Assembly (NCBI GenBank): GCA_003500765.1 | Contig: DNQL01000305.1 | Coordinates: 1 to 10,435 of the forward strand | Origin: Elusimicrobiota bacterium | GTDB lineage: Bacteria; Elusimicrobiota; Elusimicrobia; Elusimicrobiales; UBA9959 | Reading direction: 5' to 3' | DNA length: 10,435 bases | Shown: positions 1 to 5,092 of the stretch, one piece after another | Position numbering within the stretch: the stretch's first letter is position 1 | How the letters are laid out: each line of letters begins with the position of its first letter | The notes under the pieces: model-generated | What the model was told of the DNA's origin: nothing | The model's database searches: none | What the model saw: only the letters and a program-made list of their open reading frames with translations | Position numbers and translations under genes: made by a program

Positions 1-1
1 C

Positions 2-97
2 GGCGGCGGGCGGCCCGCGGACCCGGAGGCGCTTTTCGCCCGCTACCTGGGCGCGGTGGAAGCGCTGGCGGACGCCGTGGACCGCTGGGAGTATTGA
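2..97 (+). CDS. 3' end of an unidentified protein (partial)
   Basis: Frame 2 is open from the left edge to a TGA at 95-97 and encodes about 31 residues ending in AVEALADAVDRWEY. The amphipathic, Ala/Leu/Glu-rich run looks like the C-terminal helix of a real protein, but there is too little to name a family. The stop lies three bases before the ATG of the next gene, so the two are probably co-transcribed. The start lies outside the window. Confidence 0.55.
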   Translation, partial: GGGRPADPEALFARYLGAVEALADAVDRWEY

Positions 98-100
98 GCG

Positions 101-418
101 ATGCGTCGCGCGCTGATCTGCCTGTTTTTATTCTCCGGGCCGCTGGCGGCCGGACCGTCCGCGGCCCGGGCTTACGATTCTTACGCCTGGGGACATATCG
201 AGGACGCGCCGGAGGAGAATTTAGTGCAGCGGACGCTTCGTTCGCACGGCACGGAGATAATGATCGGTTTCGCCGTCGCGGGCTTTCTGGGGTTCCTGTT
301 CCTTATGGGGCCGGGAGATGTTTTCGACGCGTGGAAGCGCACCAGGCGCATGTACGGGTACCGGCGGGGGCTGGGCGGCTTCGGCGGCCTTGGCGGCTTC
401 GGCGGAGACGACTGGTAG
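101..418 (+). CDS. Small membrane protein with Gly-rich tail, unknown function
   Basis: This 105-residue protein is not a family I recognise. It has an N-terminal signal peptide (residues 1 to about 24, with AARA before the likely cleavage point), a short soluble stretch, one membrane segment around residues 52-70 (IMIGFAVAGFLGFLFLMG), a basic stretch (KRTRRMYGYRR) and a Gly/Phe-rich end, LGGFGGLGGFGGDDW. The expected topology is one helix in the inner membrane with the basic Gly-rich tail in the cytoplasm. The ATG follows the previous stop by three bases, and a GGGAG at 87-91 could serve as its Shine-Dalgarno, so it is probably the last gene of an operon that begins left of the window. A hairpin with eight T (477-509) downstream fits as its terminator. 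Confidence 0.7.
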   Translation: MRRALICLFLFSGPLAAGPSAARAYDSYAWGHIEDAPEENLVQRTLRSHGTEIMIGFAVAGFLGFLFLMGPGDVFDAWKRTRRMYGYRRGLGGFGGLGGFGGDDW

Positions 419-465
419 GCTGTGTCCGGGTATTTCTCCGTCGCTTTCGATCGAGGGGACGTTCT

Positions 466-978
466 TCAGTTATTCGCCGCCGGGGACTGGTTCTCCGGCG
501 GTTTTTTTTCTTCAGGGGGGCGGACGAAGGCGCGGCGGGCGCGGGTCCAGAGCAGGCGGATGAGGATCCCGTCGATGATCGTGGAGAAAAGCATGTAGAA
601 GGCCGGCAGCATCCGGTCGCTGACAAGTTGGACGCCGGTGAACCAATCTATCGTTATGACGGGGCCCAGGGTGAGAAGTATGCCCCATGGGTCGAAGACC
701 ATCAGCCCCATGCCGATGCTGCCCATGGCGCCGGGGTCCCGGCTGTATTCCAGCGCGAGTATCATGTAGACGGCCCAGGCGCGGTGCAGGGCCAGCAGCC
801 CGGCCGCGTAGACGAAAGCCGAGCGTATCAAAACGCAGGTCTTCGTCAGCGGCCGCGGAGCCTTGGGAGCCGGCGGCCCGTCTTCCGGACGGACCGTGTA
901 CGCGAACAGGCAGATGACGGAAAAAAAGAAAAGCCCTACGACCGGCGTCAGTATCGCGAAGAACTGGACCGCGGTCAT
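466..978 (-). CDS. Four-helix integral membrane protein, unknown function
   Basis: This 170-residue protein is not a family I recognise. Four hydrophobic stretches are visible: about residues 5-28 (FFAILTPVVGLFFFSVICLF), 48-75, 88-110 (GLMVFDPWGILLTLGPVI) and 122-144. A Pro/Lys-rich linker (RPEDGPPAPKAPRP) joins helices 1 and 2. The C-terminus is basic then Pro/Asn-rich (EEKKPPENQSPAANN) and probably cytoplasmic and disordered; its codons overlap the opposing terminator. The gene starts 66 nt after the stop of the protease gene on the same strand, with no terminator between, so co-transcription is likely. No convincing Shine-Dalgarno is seen beyond a GGGA/CGGGAA run just before the ATG. Gene status is supported by membrane topology and lack of overlap with a better candidate. 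Confidence 0.7.
   Translation of the reverse strand: MTAVQFFAILTPVVGLFFFSVICLFAYTVRPEDGPPAPKAPRPLTKTCVLIRSAFVYAAGLLALHRAWAVYMILALEYSRDPGAMGSIGMGLMVFDPWGILLTLGPVITIDWFTGVQLVSDRMLPAFYMLFSTIIDGILIRLLWTRARRAFVRPPEEKKPPENQSPAANN
477..509 (+). terminator. Rho-independent terminator for the 101-418 gene
   Basis: The sequence shows CCGCCGG (477-483), an 11-nt loop, CCGGCGG (495-501), then eight T (502-509). It is oriented for the plus-strand gene ending at 418. It lies wholly inside the last codons of the convergent minus-strand gene (466-978), so the same bases encode that protein's Pro/Asn-rich end. Confidence 0.75.
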
Positions 979-1044
979 TTCCCGGATCCCAGGCTGCGCG
1001 CCGCAGTGTATCGTGGTTTATTCATTCCGCCGGAGTGTAACAGG

Positions 1045-1944
1045 TCAATAGTAGGCGACGGTGGTGAGGCCGAAGATGACGCGGGAGTGCATCTCGGAAT
1101 AGTCGATGCGGAAGAAGCCGTCCTCGCCCCAGCCGGTTCCCCAGCTGTTCTTGACTATGAAGTATTCCTCCGCGTCGTTGTAGCCCACCAGCAGCACGGC
1201 GTGGGCGCCTACGCGCTTGCCGCCGACTCGGGAGTAGACGCCGCCCTTGTAGTGCAGGAAATCCTCGTACATCATCATCGAAGTGGGCAGGGGGCCGTAA
1301 TGGGACAGCGCGGCTTTTATCCTGCTTACGGTCGGCAGGACCATCCCCCAGCTGTTGATCTTGTGGGCGCCGCGCTCCCAGCCGGAGGCCGCGTTGGAGC
1401 AGGAGCCGTCGGCGGCTGCGTAGGGATAGGCCGATTCGGCCGGCAGGCCTTTGCTCACCAGGAAGAGGGGGAAGAGGACGCCGCCCTTGCAGCTGCCGAC
1501 GCTGCTGCAGGAGAGATAGACTTGTTCGGAAAGGTCGATGCCCATTCCGGGTTCGCCGCGCTTGCGCATGACATAGGATTCCAGCGCGCCGGTCATGGCG
1601 AATGACCAGCAGGAGCCGCAGCCGCCCTGCTGTTTGGGGGAGGTGACGAAATTGCCGCCATTGTCGCGCCAGTCGAGCGAGGGGCGGAGTCGGGTCTCGG
1701 GCGGTTCCGGGGCCATTGGGCCGGAGGGTGGATTGGAGTCCAGGCCGGTGAGAGAGGCCCACTGGTCCTCTGTGAGATGGGAGACCGAAGTTTCGCCGGC
1801 GGTCCACCGGGCGCCGCGCGACTCCAGAGTTTTCTGGAGTTCGGTTATTTTAGCGTTGGTTTCCGGCGCGAGCTCGGCCGCGGCGGAGCCGGCCAGCAGG
1901 CAGGCAAGCGCGGCCATTGCTATGGCGGCGGGGCGTATTATCAT
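1045..1944 (-). CDS. Secreted papain-family (C1A) cysteine protease
   Basis: The 299-residue protein is a complete papain-like endopeptidase. All active-site elements are present: the oxyanion Gln106 with catalytic Cys112 in QQGGCGSCWSF, His248 in GAHAVLLVGY, and Asn266 in VKNSWGTGWGEDGFF. Further cysteines (109, 146, 152, 182) are placed to form disulfides as in papain. Residues 1-23 form a Sec signal peptide ending in SAAA. Residues 24 to about 85 are a short propeptide containing GARWTAGETSVSHLTEDQW, which resembles a cathepsin B propeptide more than a full I29 inhibitor domain. The product should be exported and self-activated outside the inner membrane. Cys15 lies inside the hydrophobic core and I do not read it as a lipobox. 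A -10-like TACCCT ends 6 nt before the ATG and a TTGAAC lies 17 nt further upstream, suggesting a leaderless message. The membrane protein at 466-978 follows on the same strand. Confidence 0.93.
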   Translation of the reverse strand: MIIRPAAIAMAALACLLAGSAAAELAPETNAKITELQKTLESRGARWTAGETSVSHLTEDQWASLTGLDSNPPSGPMAPEPPETRLRPSLDWRDNGGNFVTSPKQQGGCGSCWSFAMTGALESYVMRKRGEPGMGIDLSEQVYLSCSSVGSCKGGVLFPLFLVSKGLPAESAYPYAAADGSCSNAASGWERGAHKINSWGMVLPTVSRIKAALSHYGPLPTSMMMYEDFLHYKGGVYSRVGGKRVGAHAVLLVGYNDAEEYFIVKNSWGTGWGEDGFFRIDYSEMHSRVIFGLTTVAYY

Positions 1945-1950
1945 ATATAT

Positions 1951-1979
1951 AGGGTAGCTTCGCCGCGCGGGGGGTTCAA
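1951..1979 (-). promoter_or_regulatory. Promoter of the cysteine protease, predicted leaderless
   Basis: On the minus strand TTGAAC (1979-1974) is followed by a 17-nt spacer and TACCCT (1956-1951), then six bases to the ATG at 1944. The -35 is good and the -10 weak; the adjoining TATATAT could be the melting region instead. No Shine-Dalgarno fits between this and the start codon. Confidence 0.45.
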
Positions 1980-2010
1980 GGCCAAAAGGCCCAGGCCGGC
2001 CGGCTTTTTG

Positions 2011-2016
2011 TAGAAT
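2011..2016 (+). promoter_or_regulatory. -10 element (TAGAAT), predicted leaderless start
   Basis: TAGAAT ends exactly six bases before the ATG at 2023, placing the expected transcription start on the A of the start codon. There is no Shine-Dalgarno and no recognisable -35 at the usual distance. The arrangement repeats at 3373-3378 and 3487-3492. Confidence 0.5.
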
Positions 2017-2022
2017 TGGGCA

Positions 2023-2241
2023 ATGCTGACTTTCCTGCTTTGGCTTATACTTCTGGTCCTGTGCTGGCCGCTGGCGCTGACAGCCCTTATCCTCTATCCC
2101 CTGCTATGGCTTCTGCTGCTGCCTTTCAGGCTGCTGGGCGTCGCGGTGGGAGGGGCCCTGTCGCTGCTTTGGGCGGTGGTCACGCTTCCGGCGAATATAT
2201 TGCGGCGCCTGTCCCGCGGTCCGGAGGTGAAGAATGCCTGA
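2023..2241 (+). CDS. Small hydrophobic membrane protein, unknown function
   Basis: This 72-residue protein is almost entirely hydrophobic. Two membrane stretches are likely, about residues 2-33 (rich in Leu, with WLILLVLCWPLALTALILYP) and 37-60, followed by a basic cytoplasmic end (RRLSRGPEVKNA). I do not recognise the family. It overlaps the ATG of the DUF523 gene by eight bases, and the overlap carries that gene's Shine-Dalgarno, so translation of the two is probably coupled. A -10-like TAGAAT six bases before the ATG and the lack of a Shine-Dalgarno suggest a leaderless mRNA. Its small size and low complexity leave some doubt, but the promoter position and the overlap support it. Confidence 0.65.
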   Translation: MLTFLLWLILLVLCWPLALTALILYPLLWLLLLPFRLLGVAVGGALSLLWAVVTLPANILRRLSRGPEVKNA

Positions 2242-2671
2242 AAGGGAACCGCTGCTGGTCAGCGCCTGCCTTATGGGCGTGAAGTGCCGTTACGACGGCG
2301 GGGAACAGTATCTGCCCGCCGTCGCGAAGCTGATGGAGAGCTATGCCCTGGCGGCGGTCTGCCCCGAAGTGCTGGGCGATATGCCGACGCCGCGTACGCC
2401 GGCCGAGATACGCGGGGACCGCGTGGTCTCGGCGGACGGCGAGGACAGGACGGAGAAGTTCCGGCTGGGCGCGGAGCGGACCCTGGCCATCGCCAGGCGC
2501 GTCGGCGCGAAGAAAGCCTTGCTTAAATCGCGCAGCCCTTCCTGCGGCAAAGGGCTGGTCTACGACGGGACTTTCTCGGGGAAGCTGGTCCCCGGCCGCG
2601 GCGCGGCCGCGGCAATGCTGGAGGAGAACGGCGTCCGCGTCTTTTCCGACGAGGACATGAGGGGATTGTAG
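2234..2671 (+). CDS. DUF523 family protein
   Basis: The 145-residue protein has the conserved cysteine blocks of the DUF523 family: SACLMGVKCRYDGG near the N-terminus (residues 9-22), VCPEVLGDMPTPRTPAEI (about 42-59) and KSRSPSCGKG (about 98-107). Its length matches the usual stand-alone form of 140-160 residues. The invariant cysteines suggest metal or thiol chemistry in the cytoplasm, but the family's biochemical role is not established to my knowledge. GGAGGTGA at 2223-2230 is an excellent Shine-Dalgarno, four bases before the ATG. The gene overlaps the small membrane protein upstream by eight bases and is followed after nine bases by a CYTH-like stub. Confidence 0.9.
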   Translation: MPEREPLLVSACLMGVKCRYDGGEQYLPAVAKLMESYALAAVCPEVLGDMPTPRTPAEIRGDRVVSADGEDRTEKFRLGAERTLAIARRVGAKKALLKSRSPSCGKGLVYDGTFSGKLVPGRGAAAAMLEENGVRVFSDEDMRGL

Positions 2672-2680
2672 CGGGGGACG

Positions 2681-2761
2681 ATGCCTGCCAATATCGAAAT
2701 AAAAGCCCGCGCCGCCGACTGGGCCGCGCAGCTCGCGGCCGGCCGGAAAAAGAGGTCTTAA
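2681..2761 (+). pseudogene. Truncated start of a CYTH-domain gene (26 codons)
   Basis: An ATG nine bases after the DUF523 stop, preceded by GGGGGA, opens a 26-codon frame beginning MPANIEIKARAADWAAQLAA and ending at TAA 2759-2761. Proteins of the CYTH superfamily (class IV adenylate cyclases and triphosphate-processing enzymes) typically begin with a strand of the form 'xxNIEIKARVxD', with the Glu and Lys of the ExExK motif, and this stub matches that opening. No remainder of a CYTH domain is visible: the frame ends where the oppositely oriented pentapeptide-repeat gene ends, and the stop codons of the two genes overlap. I read this as a gene cut by a rearrangement, or a short frame whose resemblance is accidental. 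The CYTH assignment rests on pattern memory of about ten residues. Confidence 0.45.
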
Positions 2762-3366
2762 TCCAGTTTTATGTCCAGGCCGTCGAGCAGGGCCATCGCT
2801 TCGGGCAGCGAGAACTTCGCGCCCTTTACCCGGCAGGTGCCGACGTCTATCGCGTAGCCGCGCGCGCCCGACAGGTCCGCCTTGCGCAGGTCCGTCCCGC
2901 CGAAAAGAGCCCCTGAAAGATCCGTGCCCGAGAGGTCCGCGCCGGAGAGGTCCGCGTCGCGCAGGTCGGCTTCCTTCGCCATGCAGTCCTTCATTCTCGT
3001 GCCGGCCAGCTTGAGGCCGATGAAGACGCAGTCGCCGAGTACGCAGTTCTCGAACGTGGGAGGGCCCGAGAGGTTCAGCCTGGGCCAGGCGGCCTCGGTC
3101 CAGTTCACCCCGGTCAGCTTGCAGTTTTTGAACGAAGTTCCCTGGAAGTATGTGGCCGGCACGCGCAGGAGGCTGAGGTTGCAGCTTTCGAAGCGGCAGT
3201 CGCGGAATTTGCAGAAGCGGAAAAGAGCGCCCGTAAGGTCGCAGTTCCTGAACACGCAGGAGAGGAAATCCCTGGATTCTATCCGCGCGCTCTTGAGGTC
3301 CAGTCCGCTGAAAGCGCGGTCGGCGTATTCTTTCTCCCCGTCGTCGGGGAAAGAGCTTTTCTTCAT
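2758..3366 (-). CDS. Pentapeptide-repeat protein, Qnr-like architecture
   Basis: This 202-residue protein is built of A(D/N)LxX-type pentapeptides that form a right-handed quadrilateral beta helix. The first block runs from about residue 18 to 87 with many F/C positions (CVFRNCDLTGALFRFCKFRDCRF). An irregular Trp-containing stretch (NWTEAAWPRL, 88-97) interrupts it, and a regular block follows to about 180 (EADLRDADLSGADLSGTDLS). The end, GAKFSLPEAMALLDGLDIKL, is a capping helix. A two-part coil with a break and a C-terminal helix is the plan of Qnr and related proteins, some of which mimic DNA and protect gyrase; whether this one binds gyrase cannot be told from sequence. No signal peptide is seen, so it is cytoplasmic. 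TAGAAT ends six bases before its ATG with no Shine-Dalgarno. It faces the CYTH stub and diverges from the YvlD-type gene. Confidence 0.88.
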   Translation of the reverse strand: MKKSSFPDDGEKEYADRAFSGLDLKSARIESRDFLSCVFRNCDLTGALFRFCKFRDCRFESCNLSLLRVPATYFQGTSFKNCKLTGVNWTEAAWPRLNLSGPPTFENCVLGDCVFIGLKLAGTRMKDCMAKEADLRDADLSGADLSGTDLSGALFGGTDLRKADLSGARGYAIDVGTCRVKGAKFSLPEAMALLDGLDIKLD

Positions 3367-3372
3367 TACGCC

Positions 3373-3378
3373 ATTCTA
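3373..3378 (-). promoter_or_regulatory. -10 element (TAGAAT) of the pentapeptide gene, predicted leaderless
   Basis: Read on the minus strand, TAGAAT is followed by six bases (GGCGTA) and the ATG at 3366. There is no Shine-Dalgarno between. No clear -35 is seen 17 nt upstream, but an inverted repeat (3401-3419) begins there. Confidence 0.5.
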
Positions 3379-3400
3379 ACAATTCTGGCGGCCGGACGTG

Positions 3401-3419
3401 CGTTCCGGCGGCGGGAACG
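3401..3419. repeat. Inverted repeat in the 3367-3498 divergent intergenic region
   Basis: CGTTCC (3401-3406) and GGAACG (3414-3419) form a perfect 6-bp inverted repeat around 7 nt. It lies between two divergent -10 elements and touches the expected -35 region of the pentapeptide gene. It could be an operator, or a chance palindrome in GC-rich DNA. Confidence 0.3.
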
Positions 3420-3486
3420 GTATCGAAGTCTTTTCCGGGCCGGATTTCCCGGGTCCCGGCCAAGTCGTGAAGGCTCCGGGTTTTTG

Positions 3487-3492
3487 TATCAT
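3487..3492 (+). promoter_or_regulatory. -10 element (TATCAT) of the YvlD-type gene, predicted leaderless
   Basis: TATCAT is followed by six bases (CTGGCT) and the ATG at 3499. It also decides the start: an in-frame TTG at 3484 would lie on the promoter itself. No Shine-Dalgarno precedes the ATG. Confidence 0.5.
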
Positions 3493-3498
3493 CTGGCT

Positions 3499-3834
3499 AT
3501 GAAGATACTGCTTAACCTGGTCCTGAGTTCGGTTGCCGTCTTCGCGGCGGCCTATGTCCTGCCGGGCGTCACGGTGGACGGCGTCGCGCCCGCCCTGGTG
3601 GCGGCGGTGGCGCTGGGCGTGGTCAATTCGGTGCTGCGCCCCCTGCTTCTTATTCTTACCCTTCCTATAAATATCCTCACGCTGGGGCTCTTCACGCTGG
3701 TGATCATAGGCGGCCTGGTGCAGTTGGTCAGCTGGATGGTGCCCGGTTTCCATGTGGCGAGTTTCTGGTGGGCGCTTGTTTTCGCTTTCGCGCTCTGGCT
3801 CATCAATATTTTCTTCGCGCCGCTGAAGAAATAA
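3499..3834 (+). CDS. YvlD-type four-helix membrane protein (phage holin 4 superfamily)
   Basis: The 111-residue protein has four membrane segments: about residues 3-21, 29-52, 57-80 (LPINILTLGLFTLVIIGGLVQ) and 87-106 (FWWALVFAFALWLINIFFAP). The pattern NSVLRPLLLILTLPINILTLGLF is the signature of the YvlD / 'mycobacterial 4-TM phage holin' family, and the length is typical. Despite the name, these are chromosomal inner-membrane proteins, linked to envelope stress in some Firmicutes, and need not be holins. I chose ATG 3499 over the in-frame TTG at 3484 because a -10-like TATCAT covers the TTG and ends six bases before the ATG. The gene is monocistronic: the pentapeptide gene diverges upstream and a strong bidirectional terminator follows at 3954. 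Confidence 0.9.
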   Translation: MKILLNLVLSSVAVFAAAYVLPGVTVDGVAPALVAAVALGVVNSVLRPLLLILTLPINILTLGLFTLVIIGGLVQLVSWMVPGFHVASFWWALVFAFALWLINIFFAPLKK

Positions 3835-3953
3835 GGTTTTCAAATTCCCGACGGCAGGATCGTTTTCCCGGAGAGCCGGAAATGCTCCCGGACGGCGCAG
3901 GCCATGCAGCCGGGTGATATAAGACCGCGGTTCGGTTTTACGGGGGAGGGGAT

Positions 3954-3986
3954 AAAAAAACCGCCGGTGGAGCCGGCGGTTTTTTT
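3954..3986. terminator. Bidirectional rho-independent terminator
   Basis: Seven A plus CCGCCGG (3954-3967), a 5-nt loop TGGAG, and CCGGCGG plus seven T (3973-3986) make a perfect 14-bp inverted repeat. It works in both directions and serves the convergent pair formed by the YvlD-type gene (+) and the repeat protein (-). Confidence 0.92.
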
Positions 3987-4002
3987 GTGTTATCCGGGAA
4001 GC

Positions 4003-4839
4003 TCAGCGGGGGCGCGGCTTCCAGGCGAAGTCGGTCCAGGCGTCGCCCTCGCCGTAGGCGACGAAGTTGCCGGCGGCGTCGAAAATATACAGGCGCATGC
4101 TGTCGCTATGGATGTAGCTCTGCACGACGAAGGCGGTCCTGCCGTTCACGCCGAGCTTGAAGGCTTCGGCGCTGTTGCCGGGGCCTTCGGGCAGTATCTC
4201 CCATTCGCGCTCCAGGCAGTAGCGGGCGCCGGGCGGCAGCTCTTTGACGTCGGCGAAGGCGGTGAAGCCGCCGGCGTTCAGCTCGCGTTCGGCCGCCGCT
4301 TTCGCGGATTCGGACCAGCTTCCCGCGGCTTTAGAGCTGGCGTCGGGGCGCGGTTTCCAGGCGAAGTCGGTCCAGGCGTCGCCCTCGCCGTAGGCGACGA
4401 AGTTGCCGGCGGCGTCGAAGATGTAGGCGCGCATGCTGTCGCTGTAGATGTAGCTCTGCACGACGAAGGCGGTCCTGCCGTTCACGTTTAGTTTGAAGGC
4501 TTCGGCGCTGTTGCCGGGGCCTTCGGGCAGTATCTCCCATTCGCGCTCCAGGCAGTAGCGGGCGCCCGGGGGGAGCTCCTGCATATCGGCGAACCCCGTC
4601 AGGCCGCCGGCGTCCAGTTCGCTCAGGTAGGCTGCTTTGGCCGCCTCGGCCCAGTTCTGCGCCGGGGGAGCCTTTACGTCCCCGGCTTCCGCGGCGGGGA
4701 CTTCCACGGCCGCGGCGAGGGAGGGAAGTTGAAGCCCCGCGAATCCGTCCCGCAGCGAGGCGGACTGGTCCTCCAGGTTCCCGGCCATGGCCGCGGACGC
4801 GGCCGATACGGACAAGAGTATGCTGGCGAGTATTTTCAT
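4003..4839 (-). CDS. Secreted protein with two near-identical 112-residue repeats, unknown function
   Basis: The 278-residue protein begins with a Sec signal peptide (MKILASILLSVSAASAAMA, cleavage near residue 19). An Ala/Pro-rich linker leads to two tandem copies of one domain: about 62-173 and 174-278. Each copy has an N-terminal helix (W.E.AKAA...EL.AGG.T.FAD), then ELPPGARYCLEREWEILPEG, then beta-like strands (GRTAFVVQSYI.SDSMR.YIFDAAGNFVAYGEG) and the closing DAWTDFAWKPRP. By eye about 90 of 104 aligned residues are identical, with most changes in the first 26. Each copy has a single Cys. I do not recognise the domain. AAGGAG (4850-4845), five bases before the ATG, is a strong Shine-Dalgarno. 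The gene has its own terminator (3954-3986) and diverges from the lipoprotein gene, so it is probably transcribed alone. It should act in the periplasm or outside. Confidence 0.85.
   Translation of the reverse strand: MKILASILLSVSAASAAMAGNLEDQSASLRDGFAGLQLPSLAAAVEVPAAEAGDVKAPPAQNWAEAAKAAYLSELDAGGLTGFADMQELPPGARYCLEREWEILPEGPGNSAEAFKLNVNGRTAFVVQSYIYSDSMRAYIFDAAGNFVAYGEGDAWTDFAWKPRPDASSKAAGSWSESAKAAAERELNAGGFTAFADVKELPPGARYCLEREWEILPEGPGNSAEAFKLGVNGRTAFVVQSYIHSDSMRLYIFDAAGNFVAYGEGDAWTDFAWKPRPR
4011..4656 (-). repeat. Tandem 336-bp duplication within the 4003-4839 gene
   Basis: The segments 4011-4320 and 4347-4656 match at an offset of 336 bp (112 codons), with long stretches identical at the nucleotide level, for example around 4160-4230 and 4496-4566. 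Divergence is concentrated in the part encoding each repeat's N-terminal helix. This indicates a recent duplication or ongoing gene conversion between copies. Confidence 0.9.
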
Positions 4840-4885
4840 CGGTTCTCCTTGTCGACGGCCGCCGGGCCGCCGCGGTGTAAAGGTT

Positions 4886-4907
4886 CTTGTACAAGTTTAT
4901 TAATAAA
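4886..4907. repeat. Two abutting perfect palindromes upstream of the repeat-protein gene
   Basis: CTTGTACAAG (4886-4895) is followed directly by TTTATTAATAAA (4896-4907); each is a perfect palindrome. They lie about 50-70 bp upstream of the ATG at 4839, inside the AT-rich part of a GC-rich 253-bp divergent intergenic region. They could be an operator or promoter core. A possible -10, TAATAA, with TTATGC 17 nt upstream on the minus strand, overlaps them, but the match is weak. Confidence 0.45.
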
Positions 4908-5009
4908 GAGCGATGGGACGCATAAGGCTTTGTTCCCACGGGGAAGAGGTATATGGGCCCGGGGTTTTATGGGACATATGCCCTTGCGTGCCGGCCGGCC
5001 GGGCTTGAC

Positions 5010-5039
5010 GGCGCAAGCGGGAGGGCGGCGGATTGCGCC
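5010..5039. repeat. Inverted repeat overlapping the lipoprotein -35
   Basis: GGCGCAA (5010-5016) and TTGCGCC (5033-5039) form perfect 7-bp arms 16 nt apart. The right arm contains the proposed -35 hexamer TTGCGC, so a regulator bound here could block or recruit polymerase. The spacing is long for an RNA hairpin, and no T-run follows. Confidence 0.35.
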
Positions 5040-5062
5040 ATGGCGGGCAATTAGGCTATATT
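5033..5062 (+). promoter_or_regulatory. Promoter of the lipoprotein-cyclase operon
   Basis: TTGCGC (5033-5038), an 18-nt spacer and TATATT (5057-5062) form a candidate sigma-70-type promoter. The expected start near 5069 gives a leader of about 24 nt containing GGGAG (5082-5086) before the ATG at 5093. Confidence 0.5.
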
Positions 5063-5092
5063 TGAAATATTAACGAAGTGCGGGAGATGTCT

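Noticed and set aside
94..1605. A 503-codon plus-strand open frame
   Set aside because: It runs antisense through the membrane protein and cysteine protease genes, has Arg/Gly/Ala-rich low-complexity content and no domain. It is a GC-rich shadow frame.
1888..1944. Lipobox (LAC) in the protease signal peptide
   Set aside because: Cys15 is followed by more hydrophobic residues and a normal SAAA cleavage site, so a standard Sec signal fits better.
2180..3463. A 427-codon minus-strand frame over DUF523 and the pentapeptide gene
   Set aside because: It overlaps two well-supported genes in other frames and has no family features.
3484..3498. TTG start for the YvlD-type protein
   Set aside because: The TTG overlaps the likely -10 (3487-3492), adds MYHLA that the family does not need, and lacks a ribosome site.
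5005..5010. TTGACG as -35 of the lipoprotein promoter
   Set aside because: It is 46 bp from the only good -10 (5057-5062), and nothing -10-like lies 16-19 bp downstream of it.
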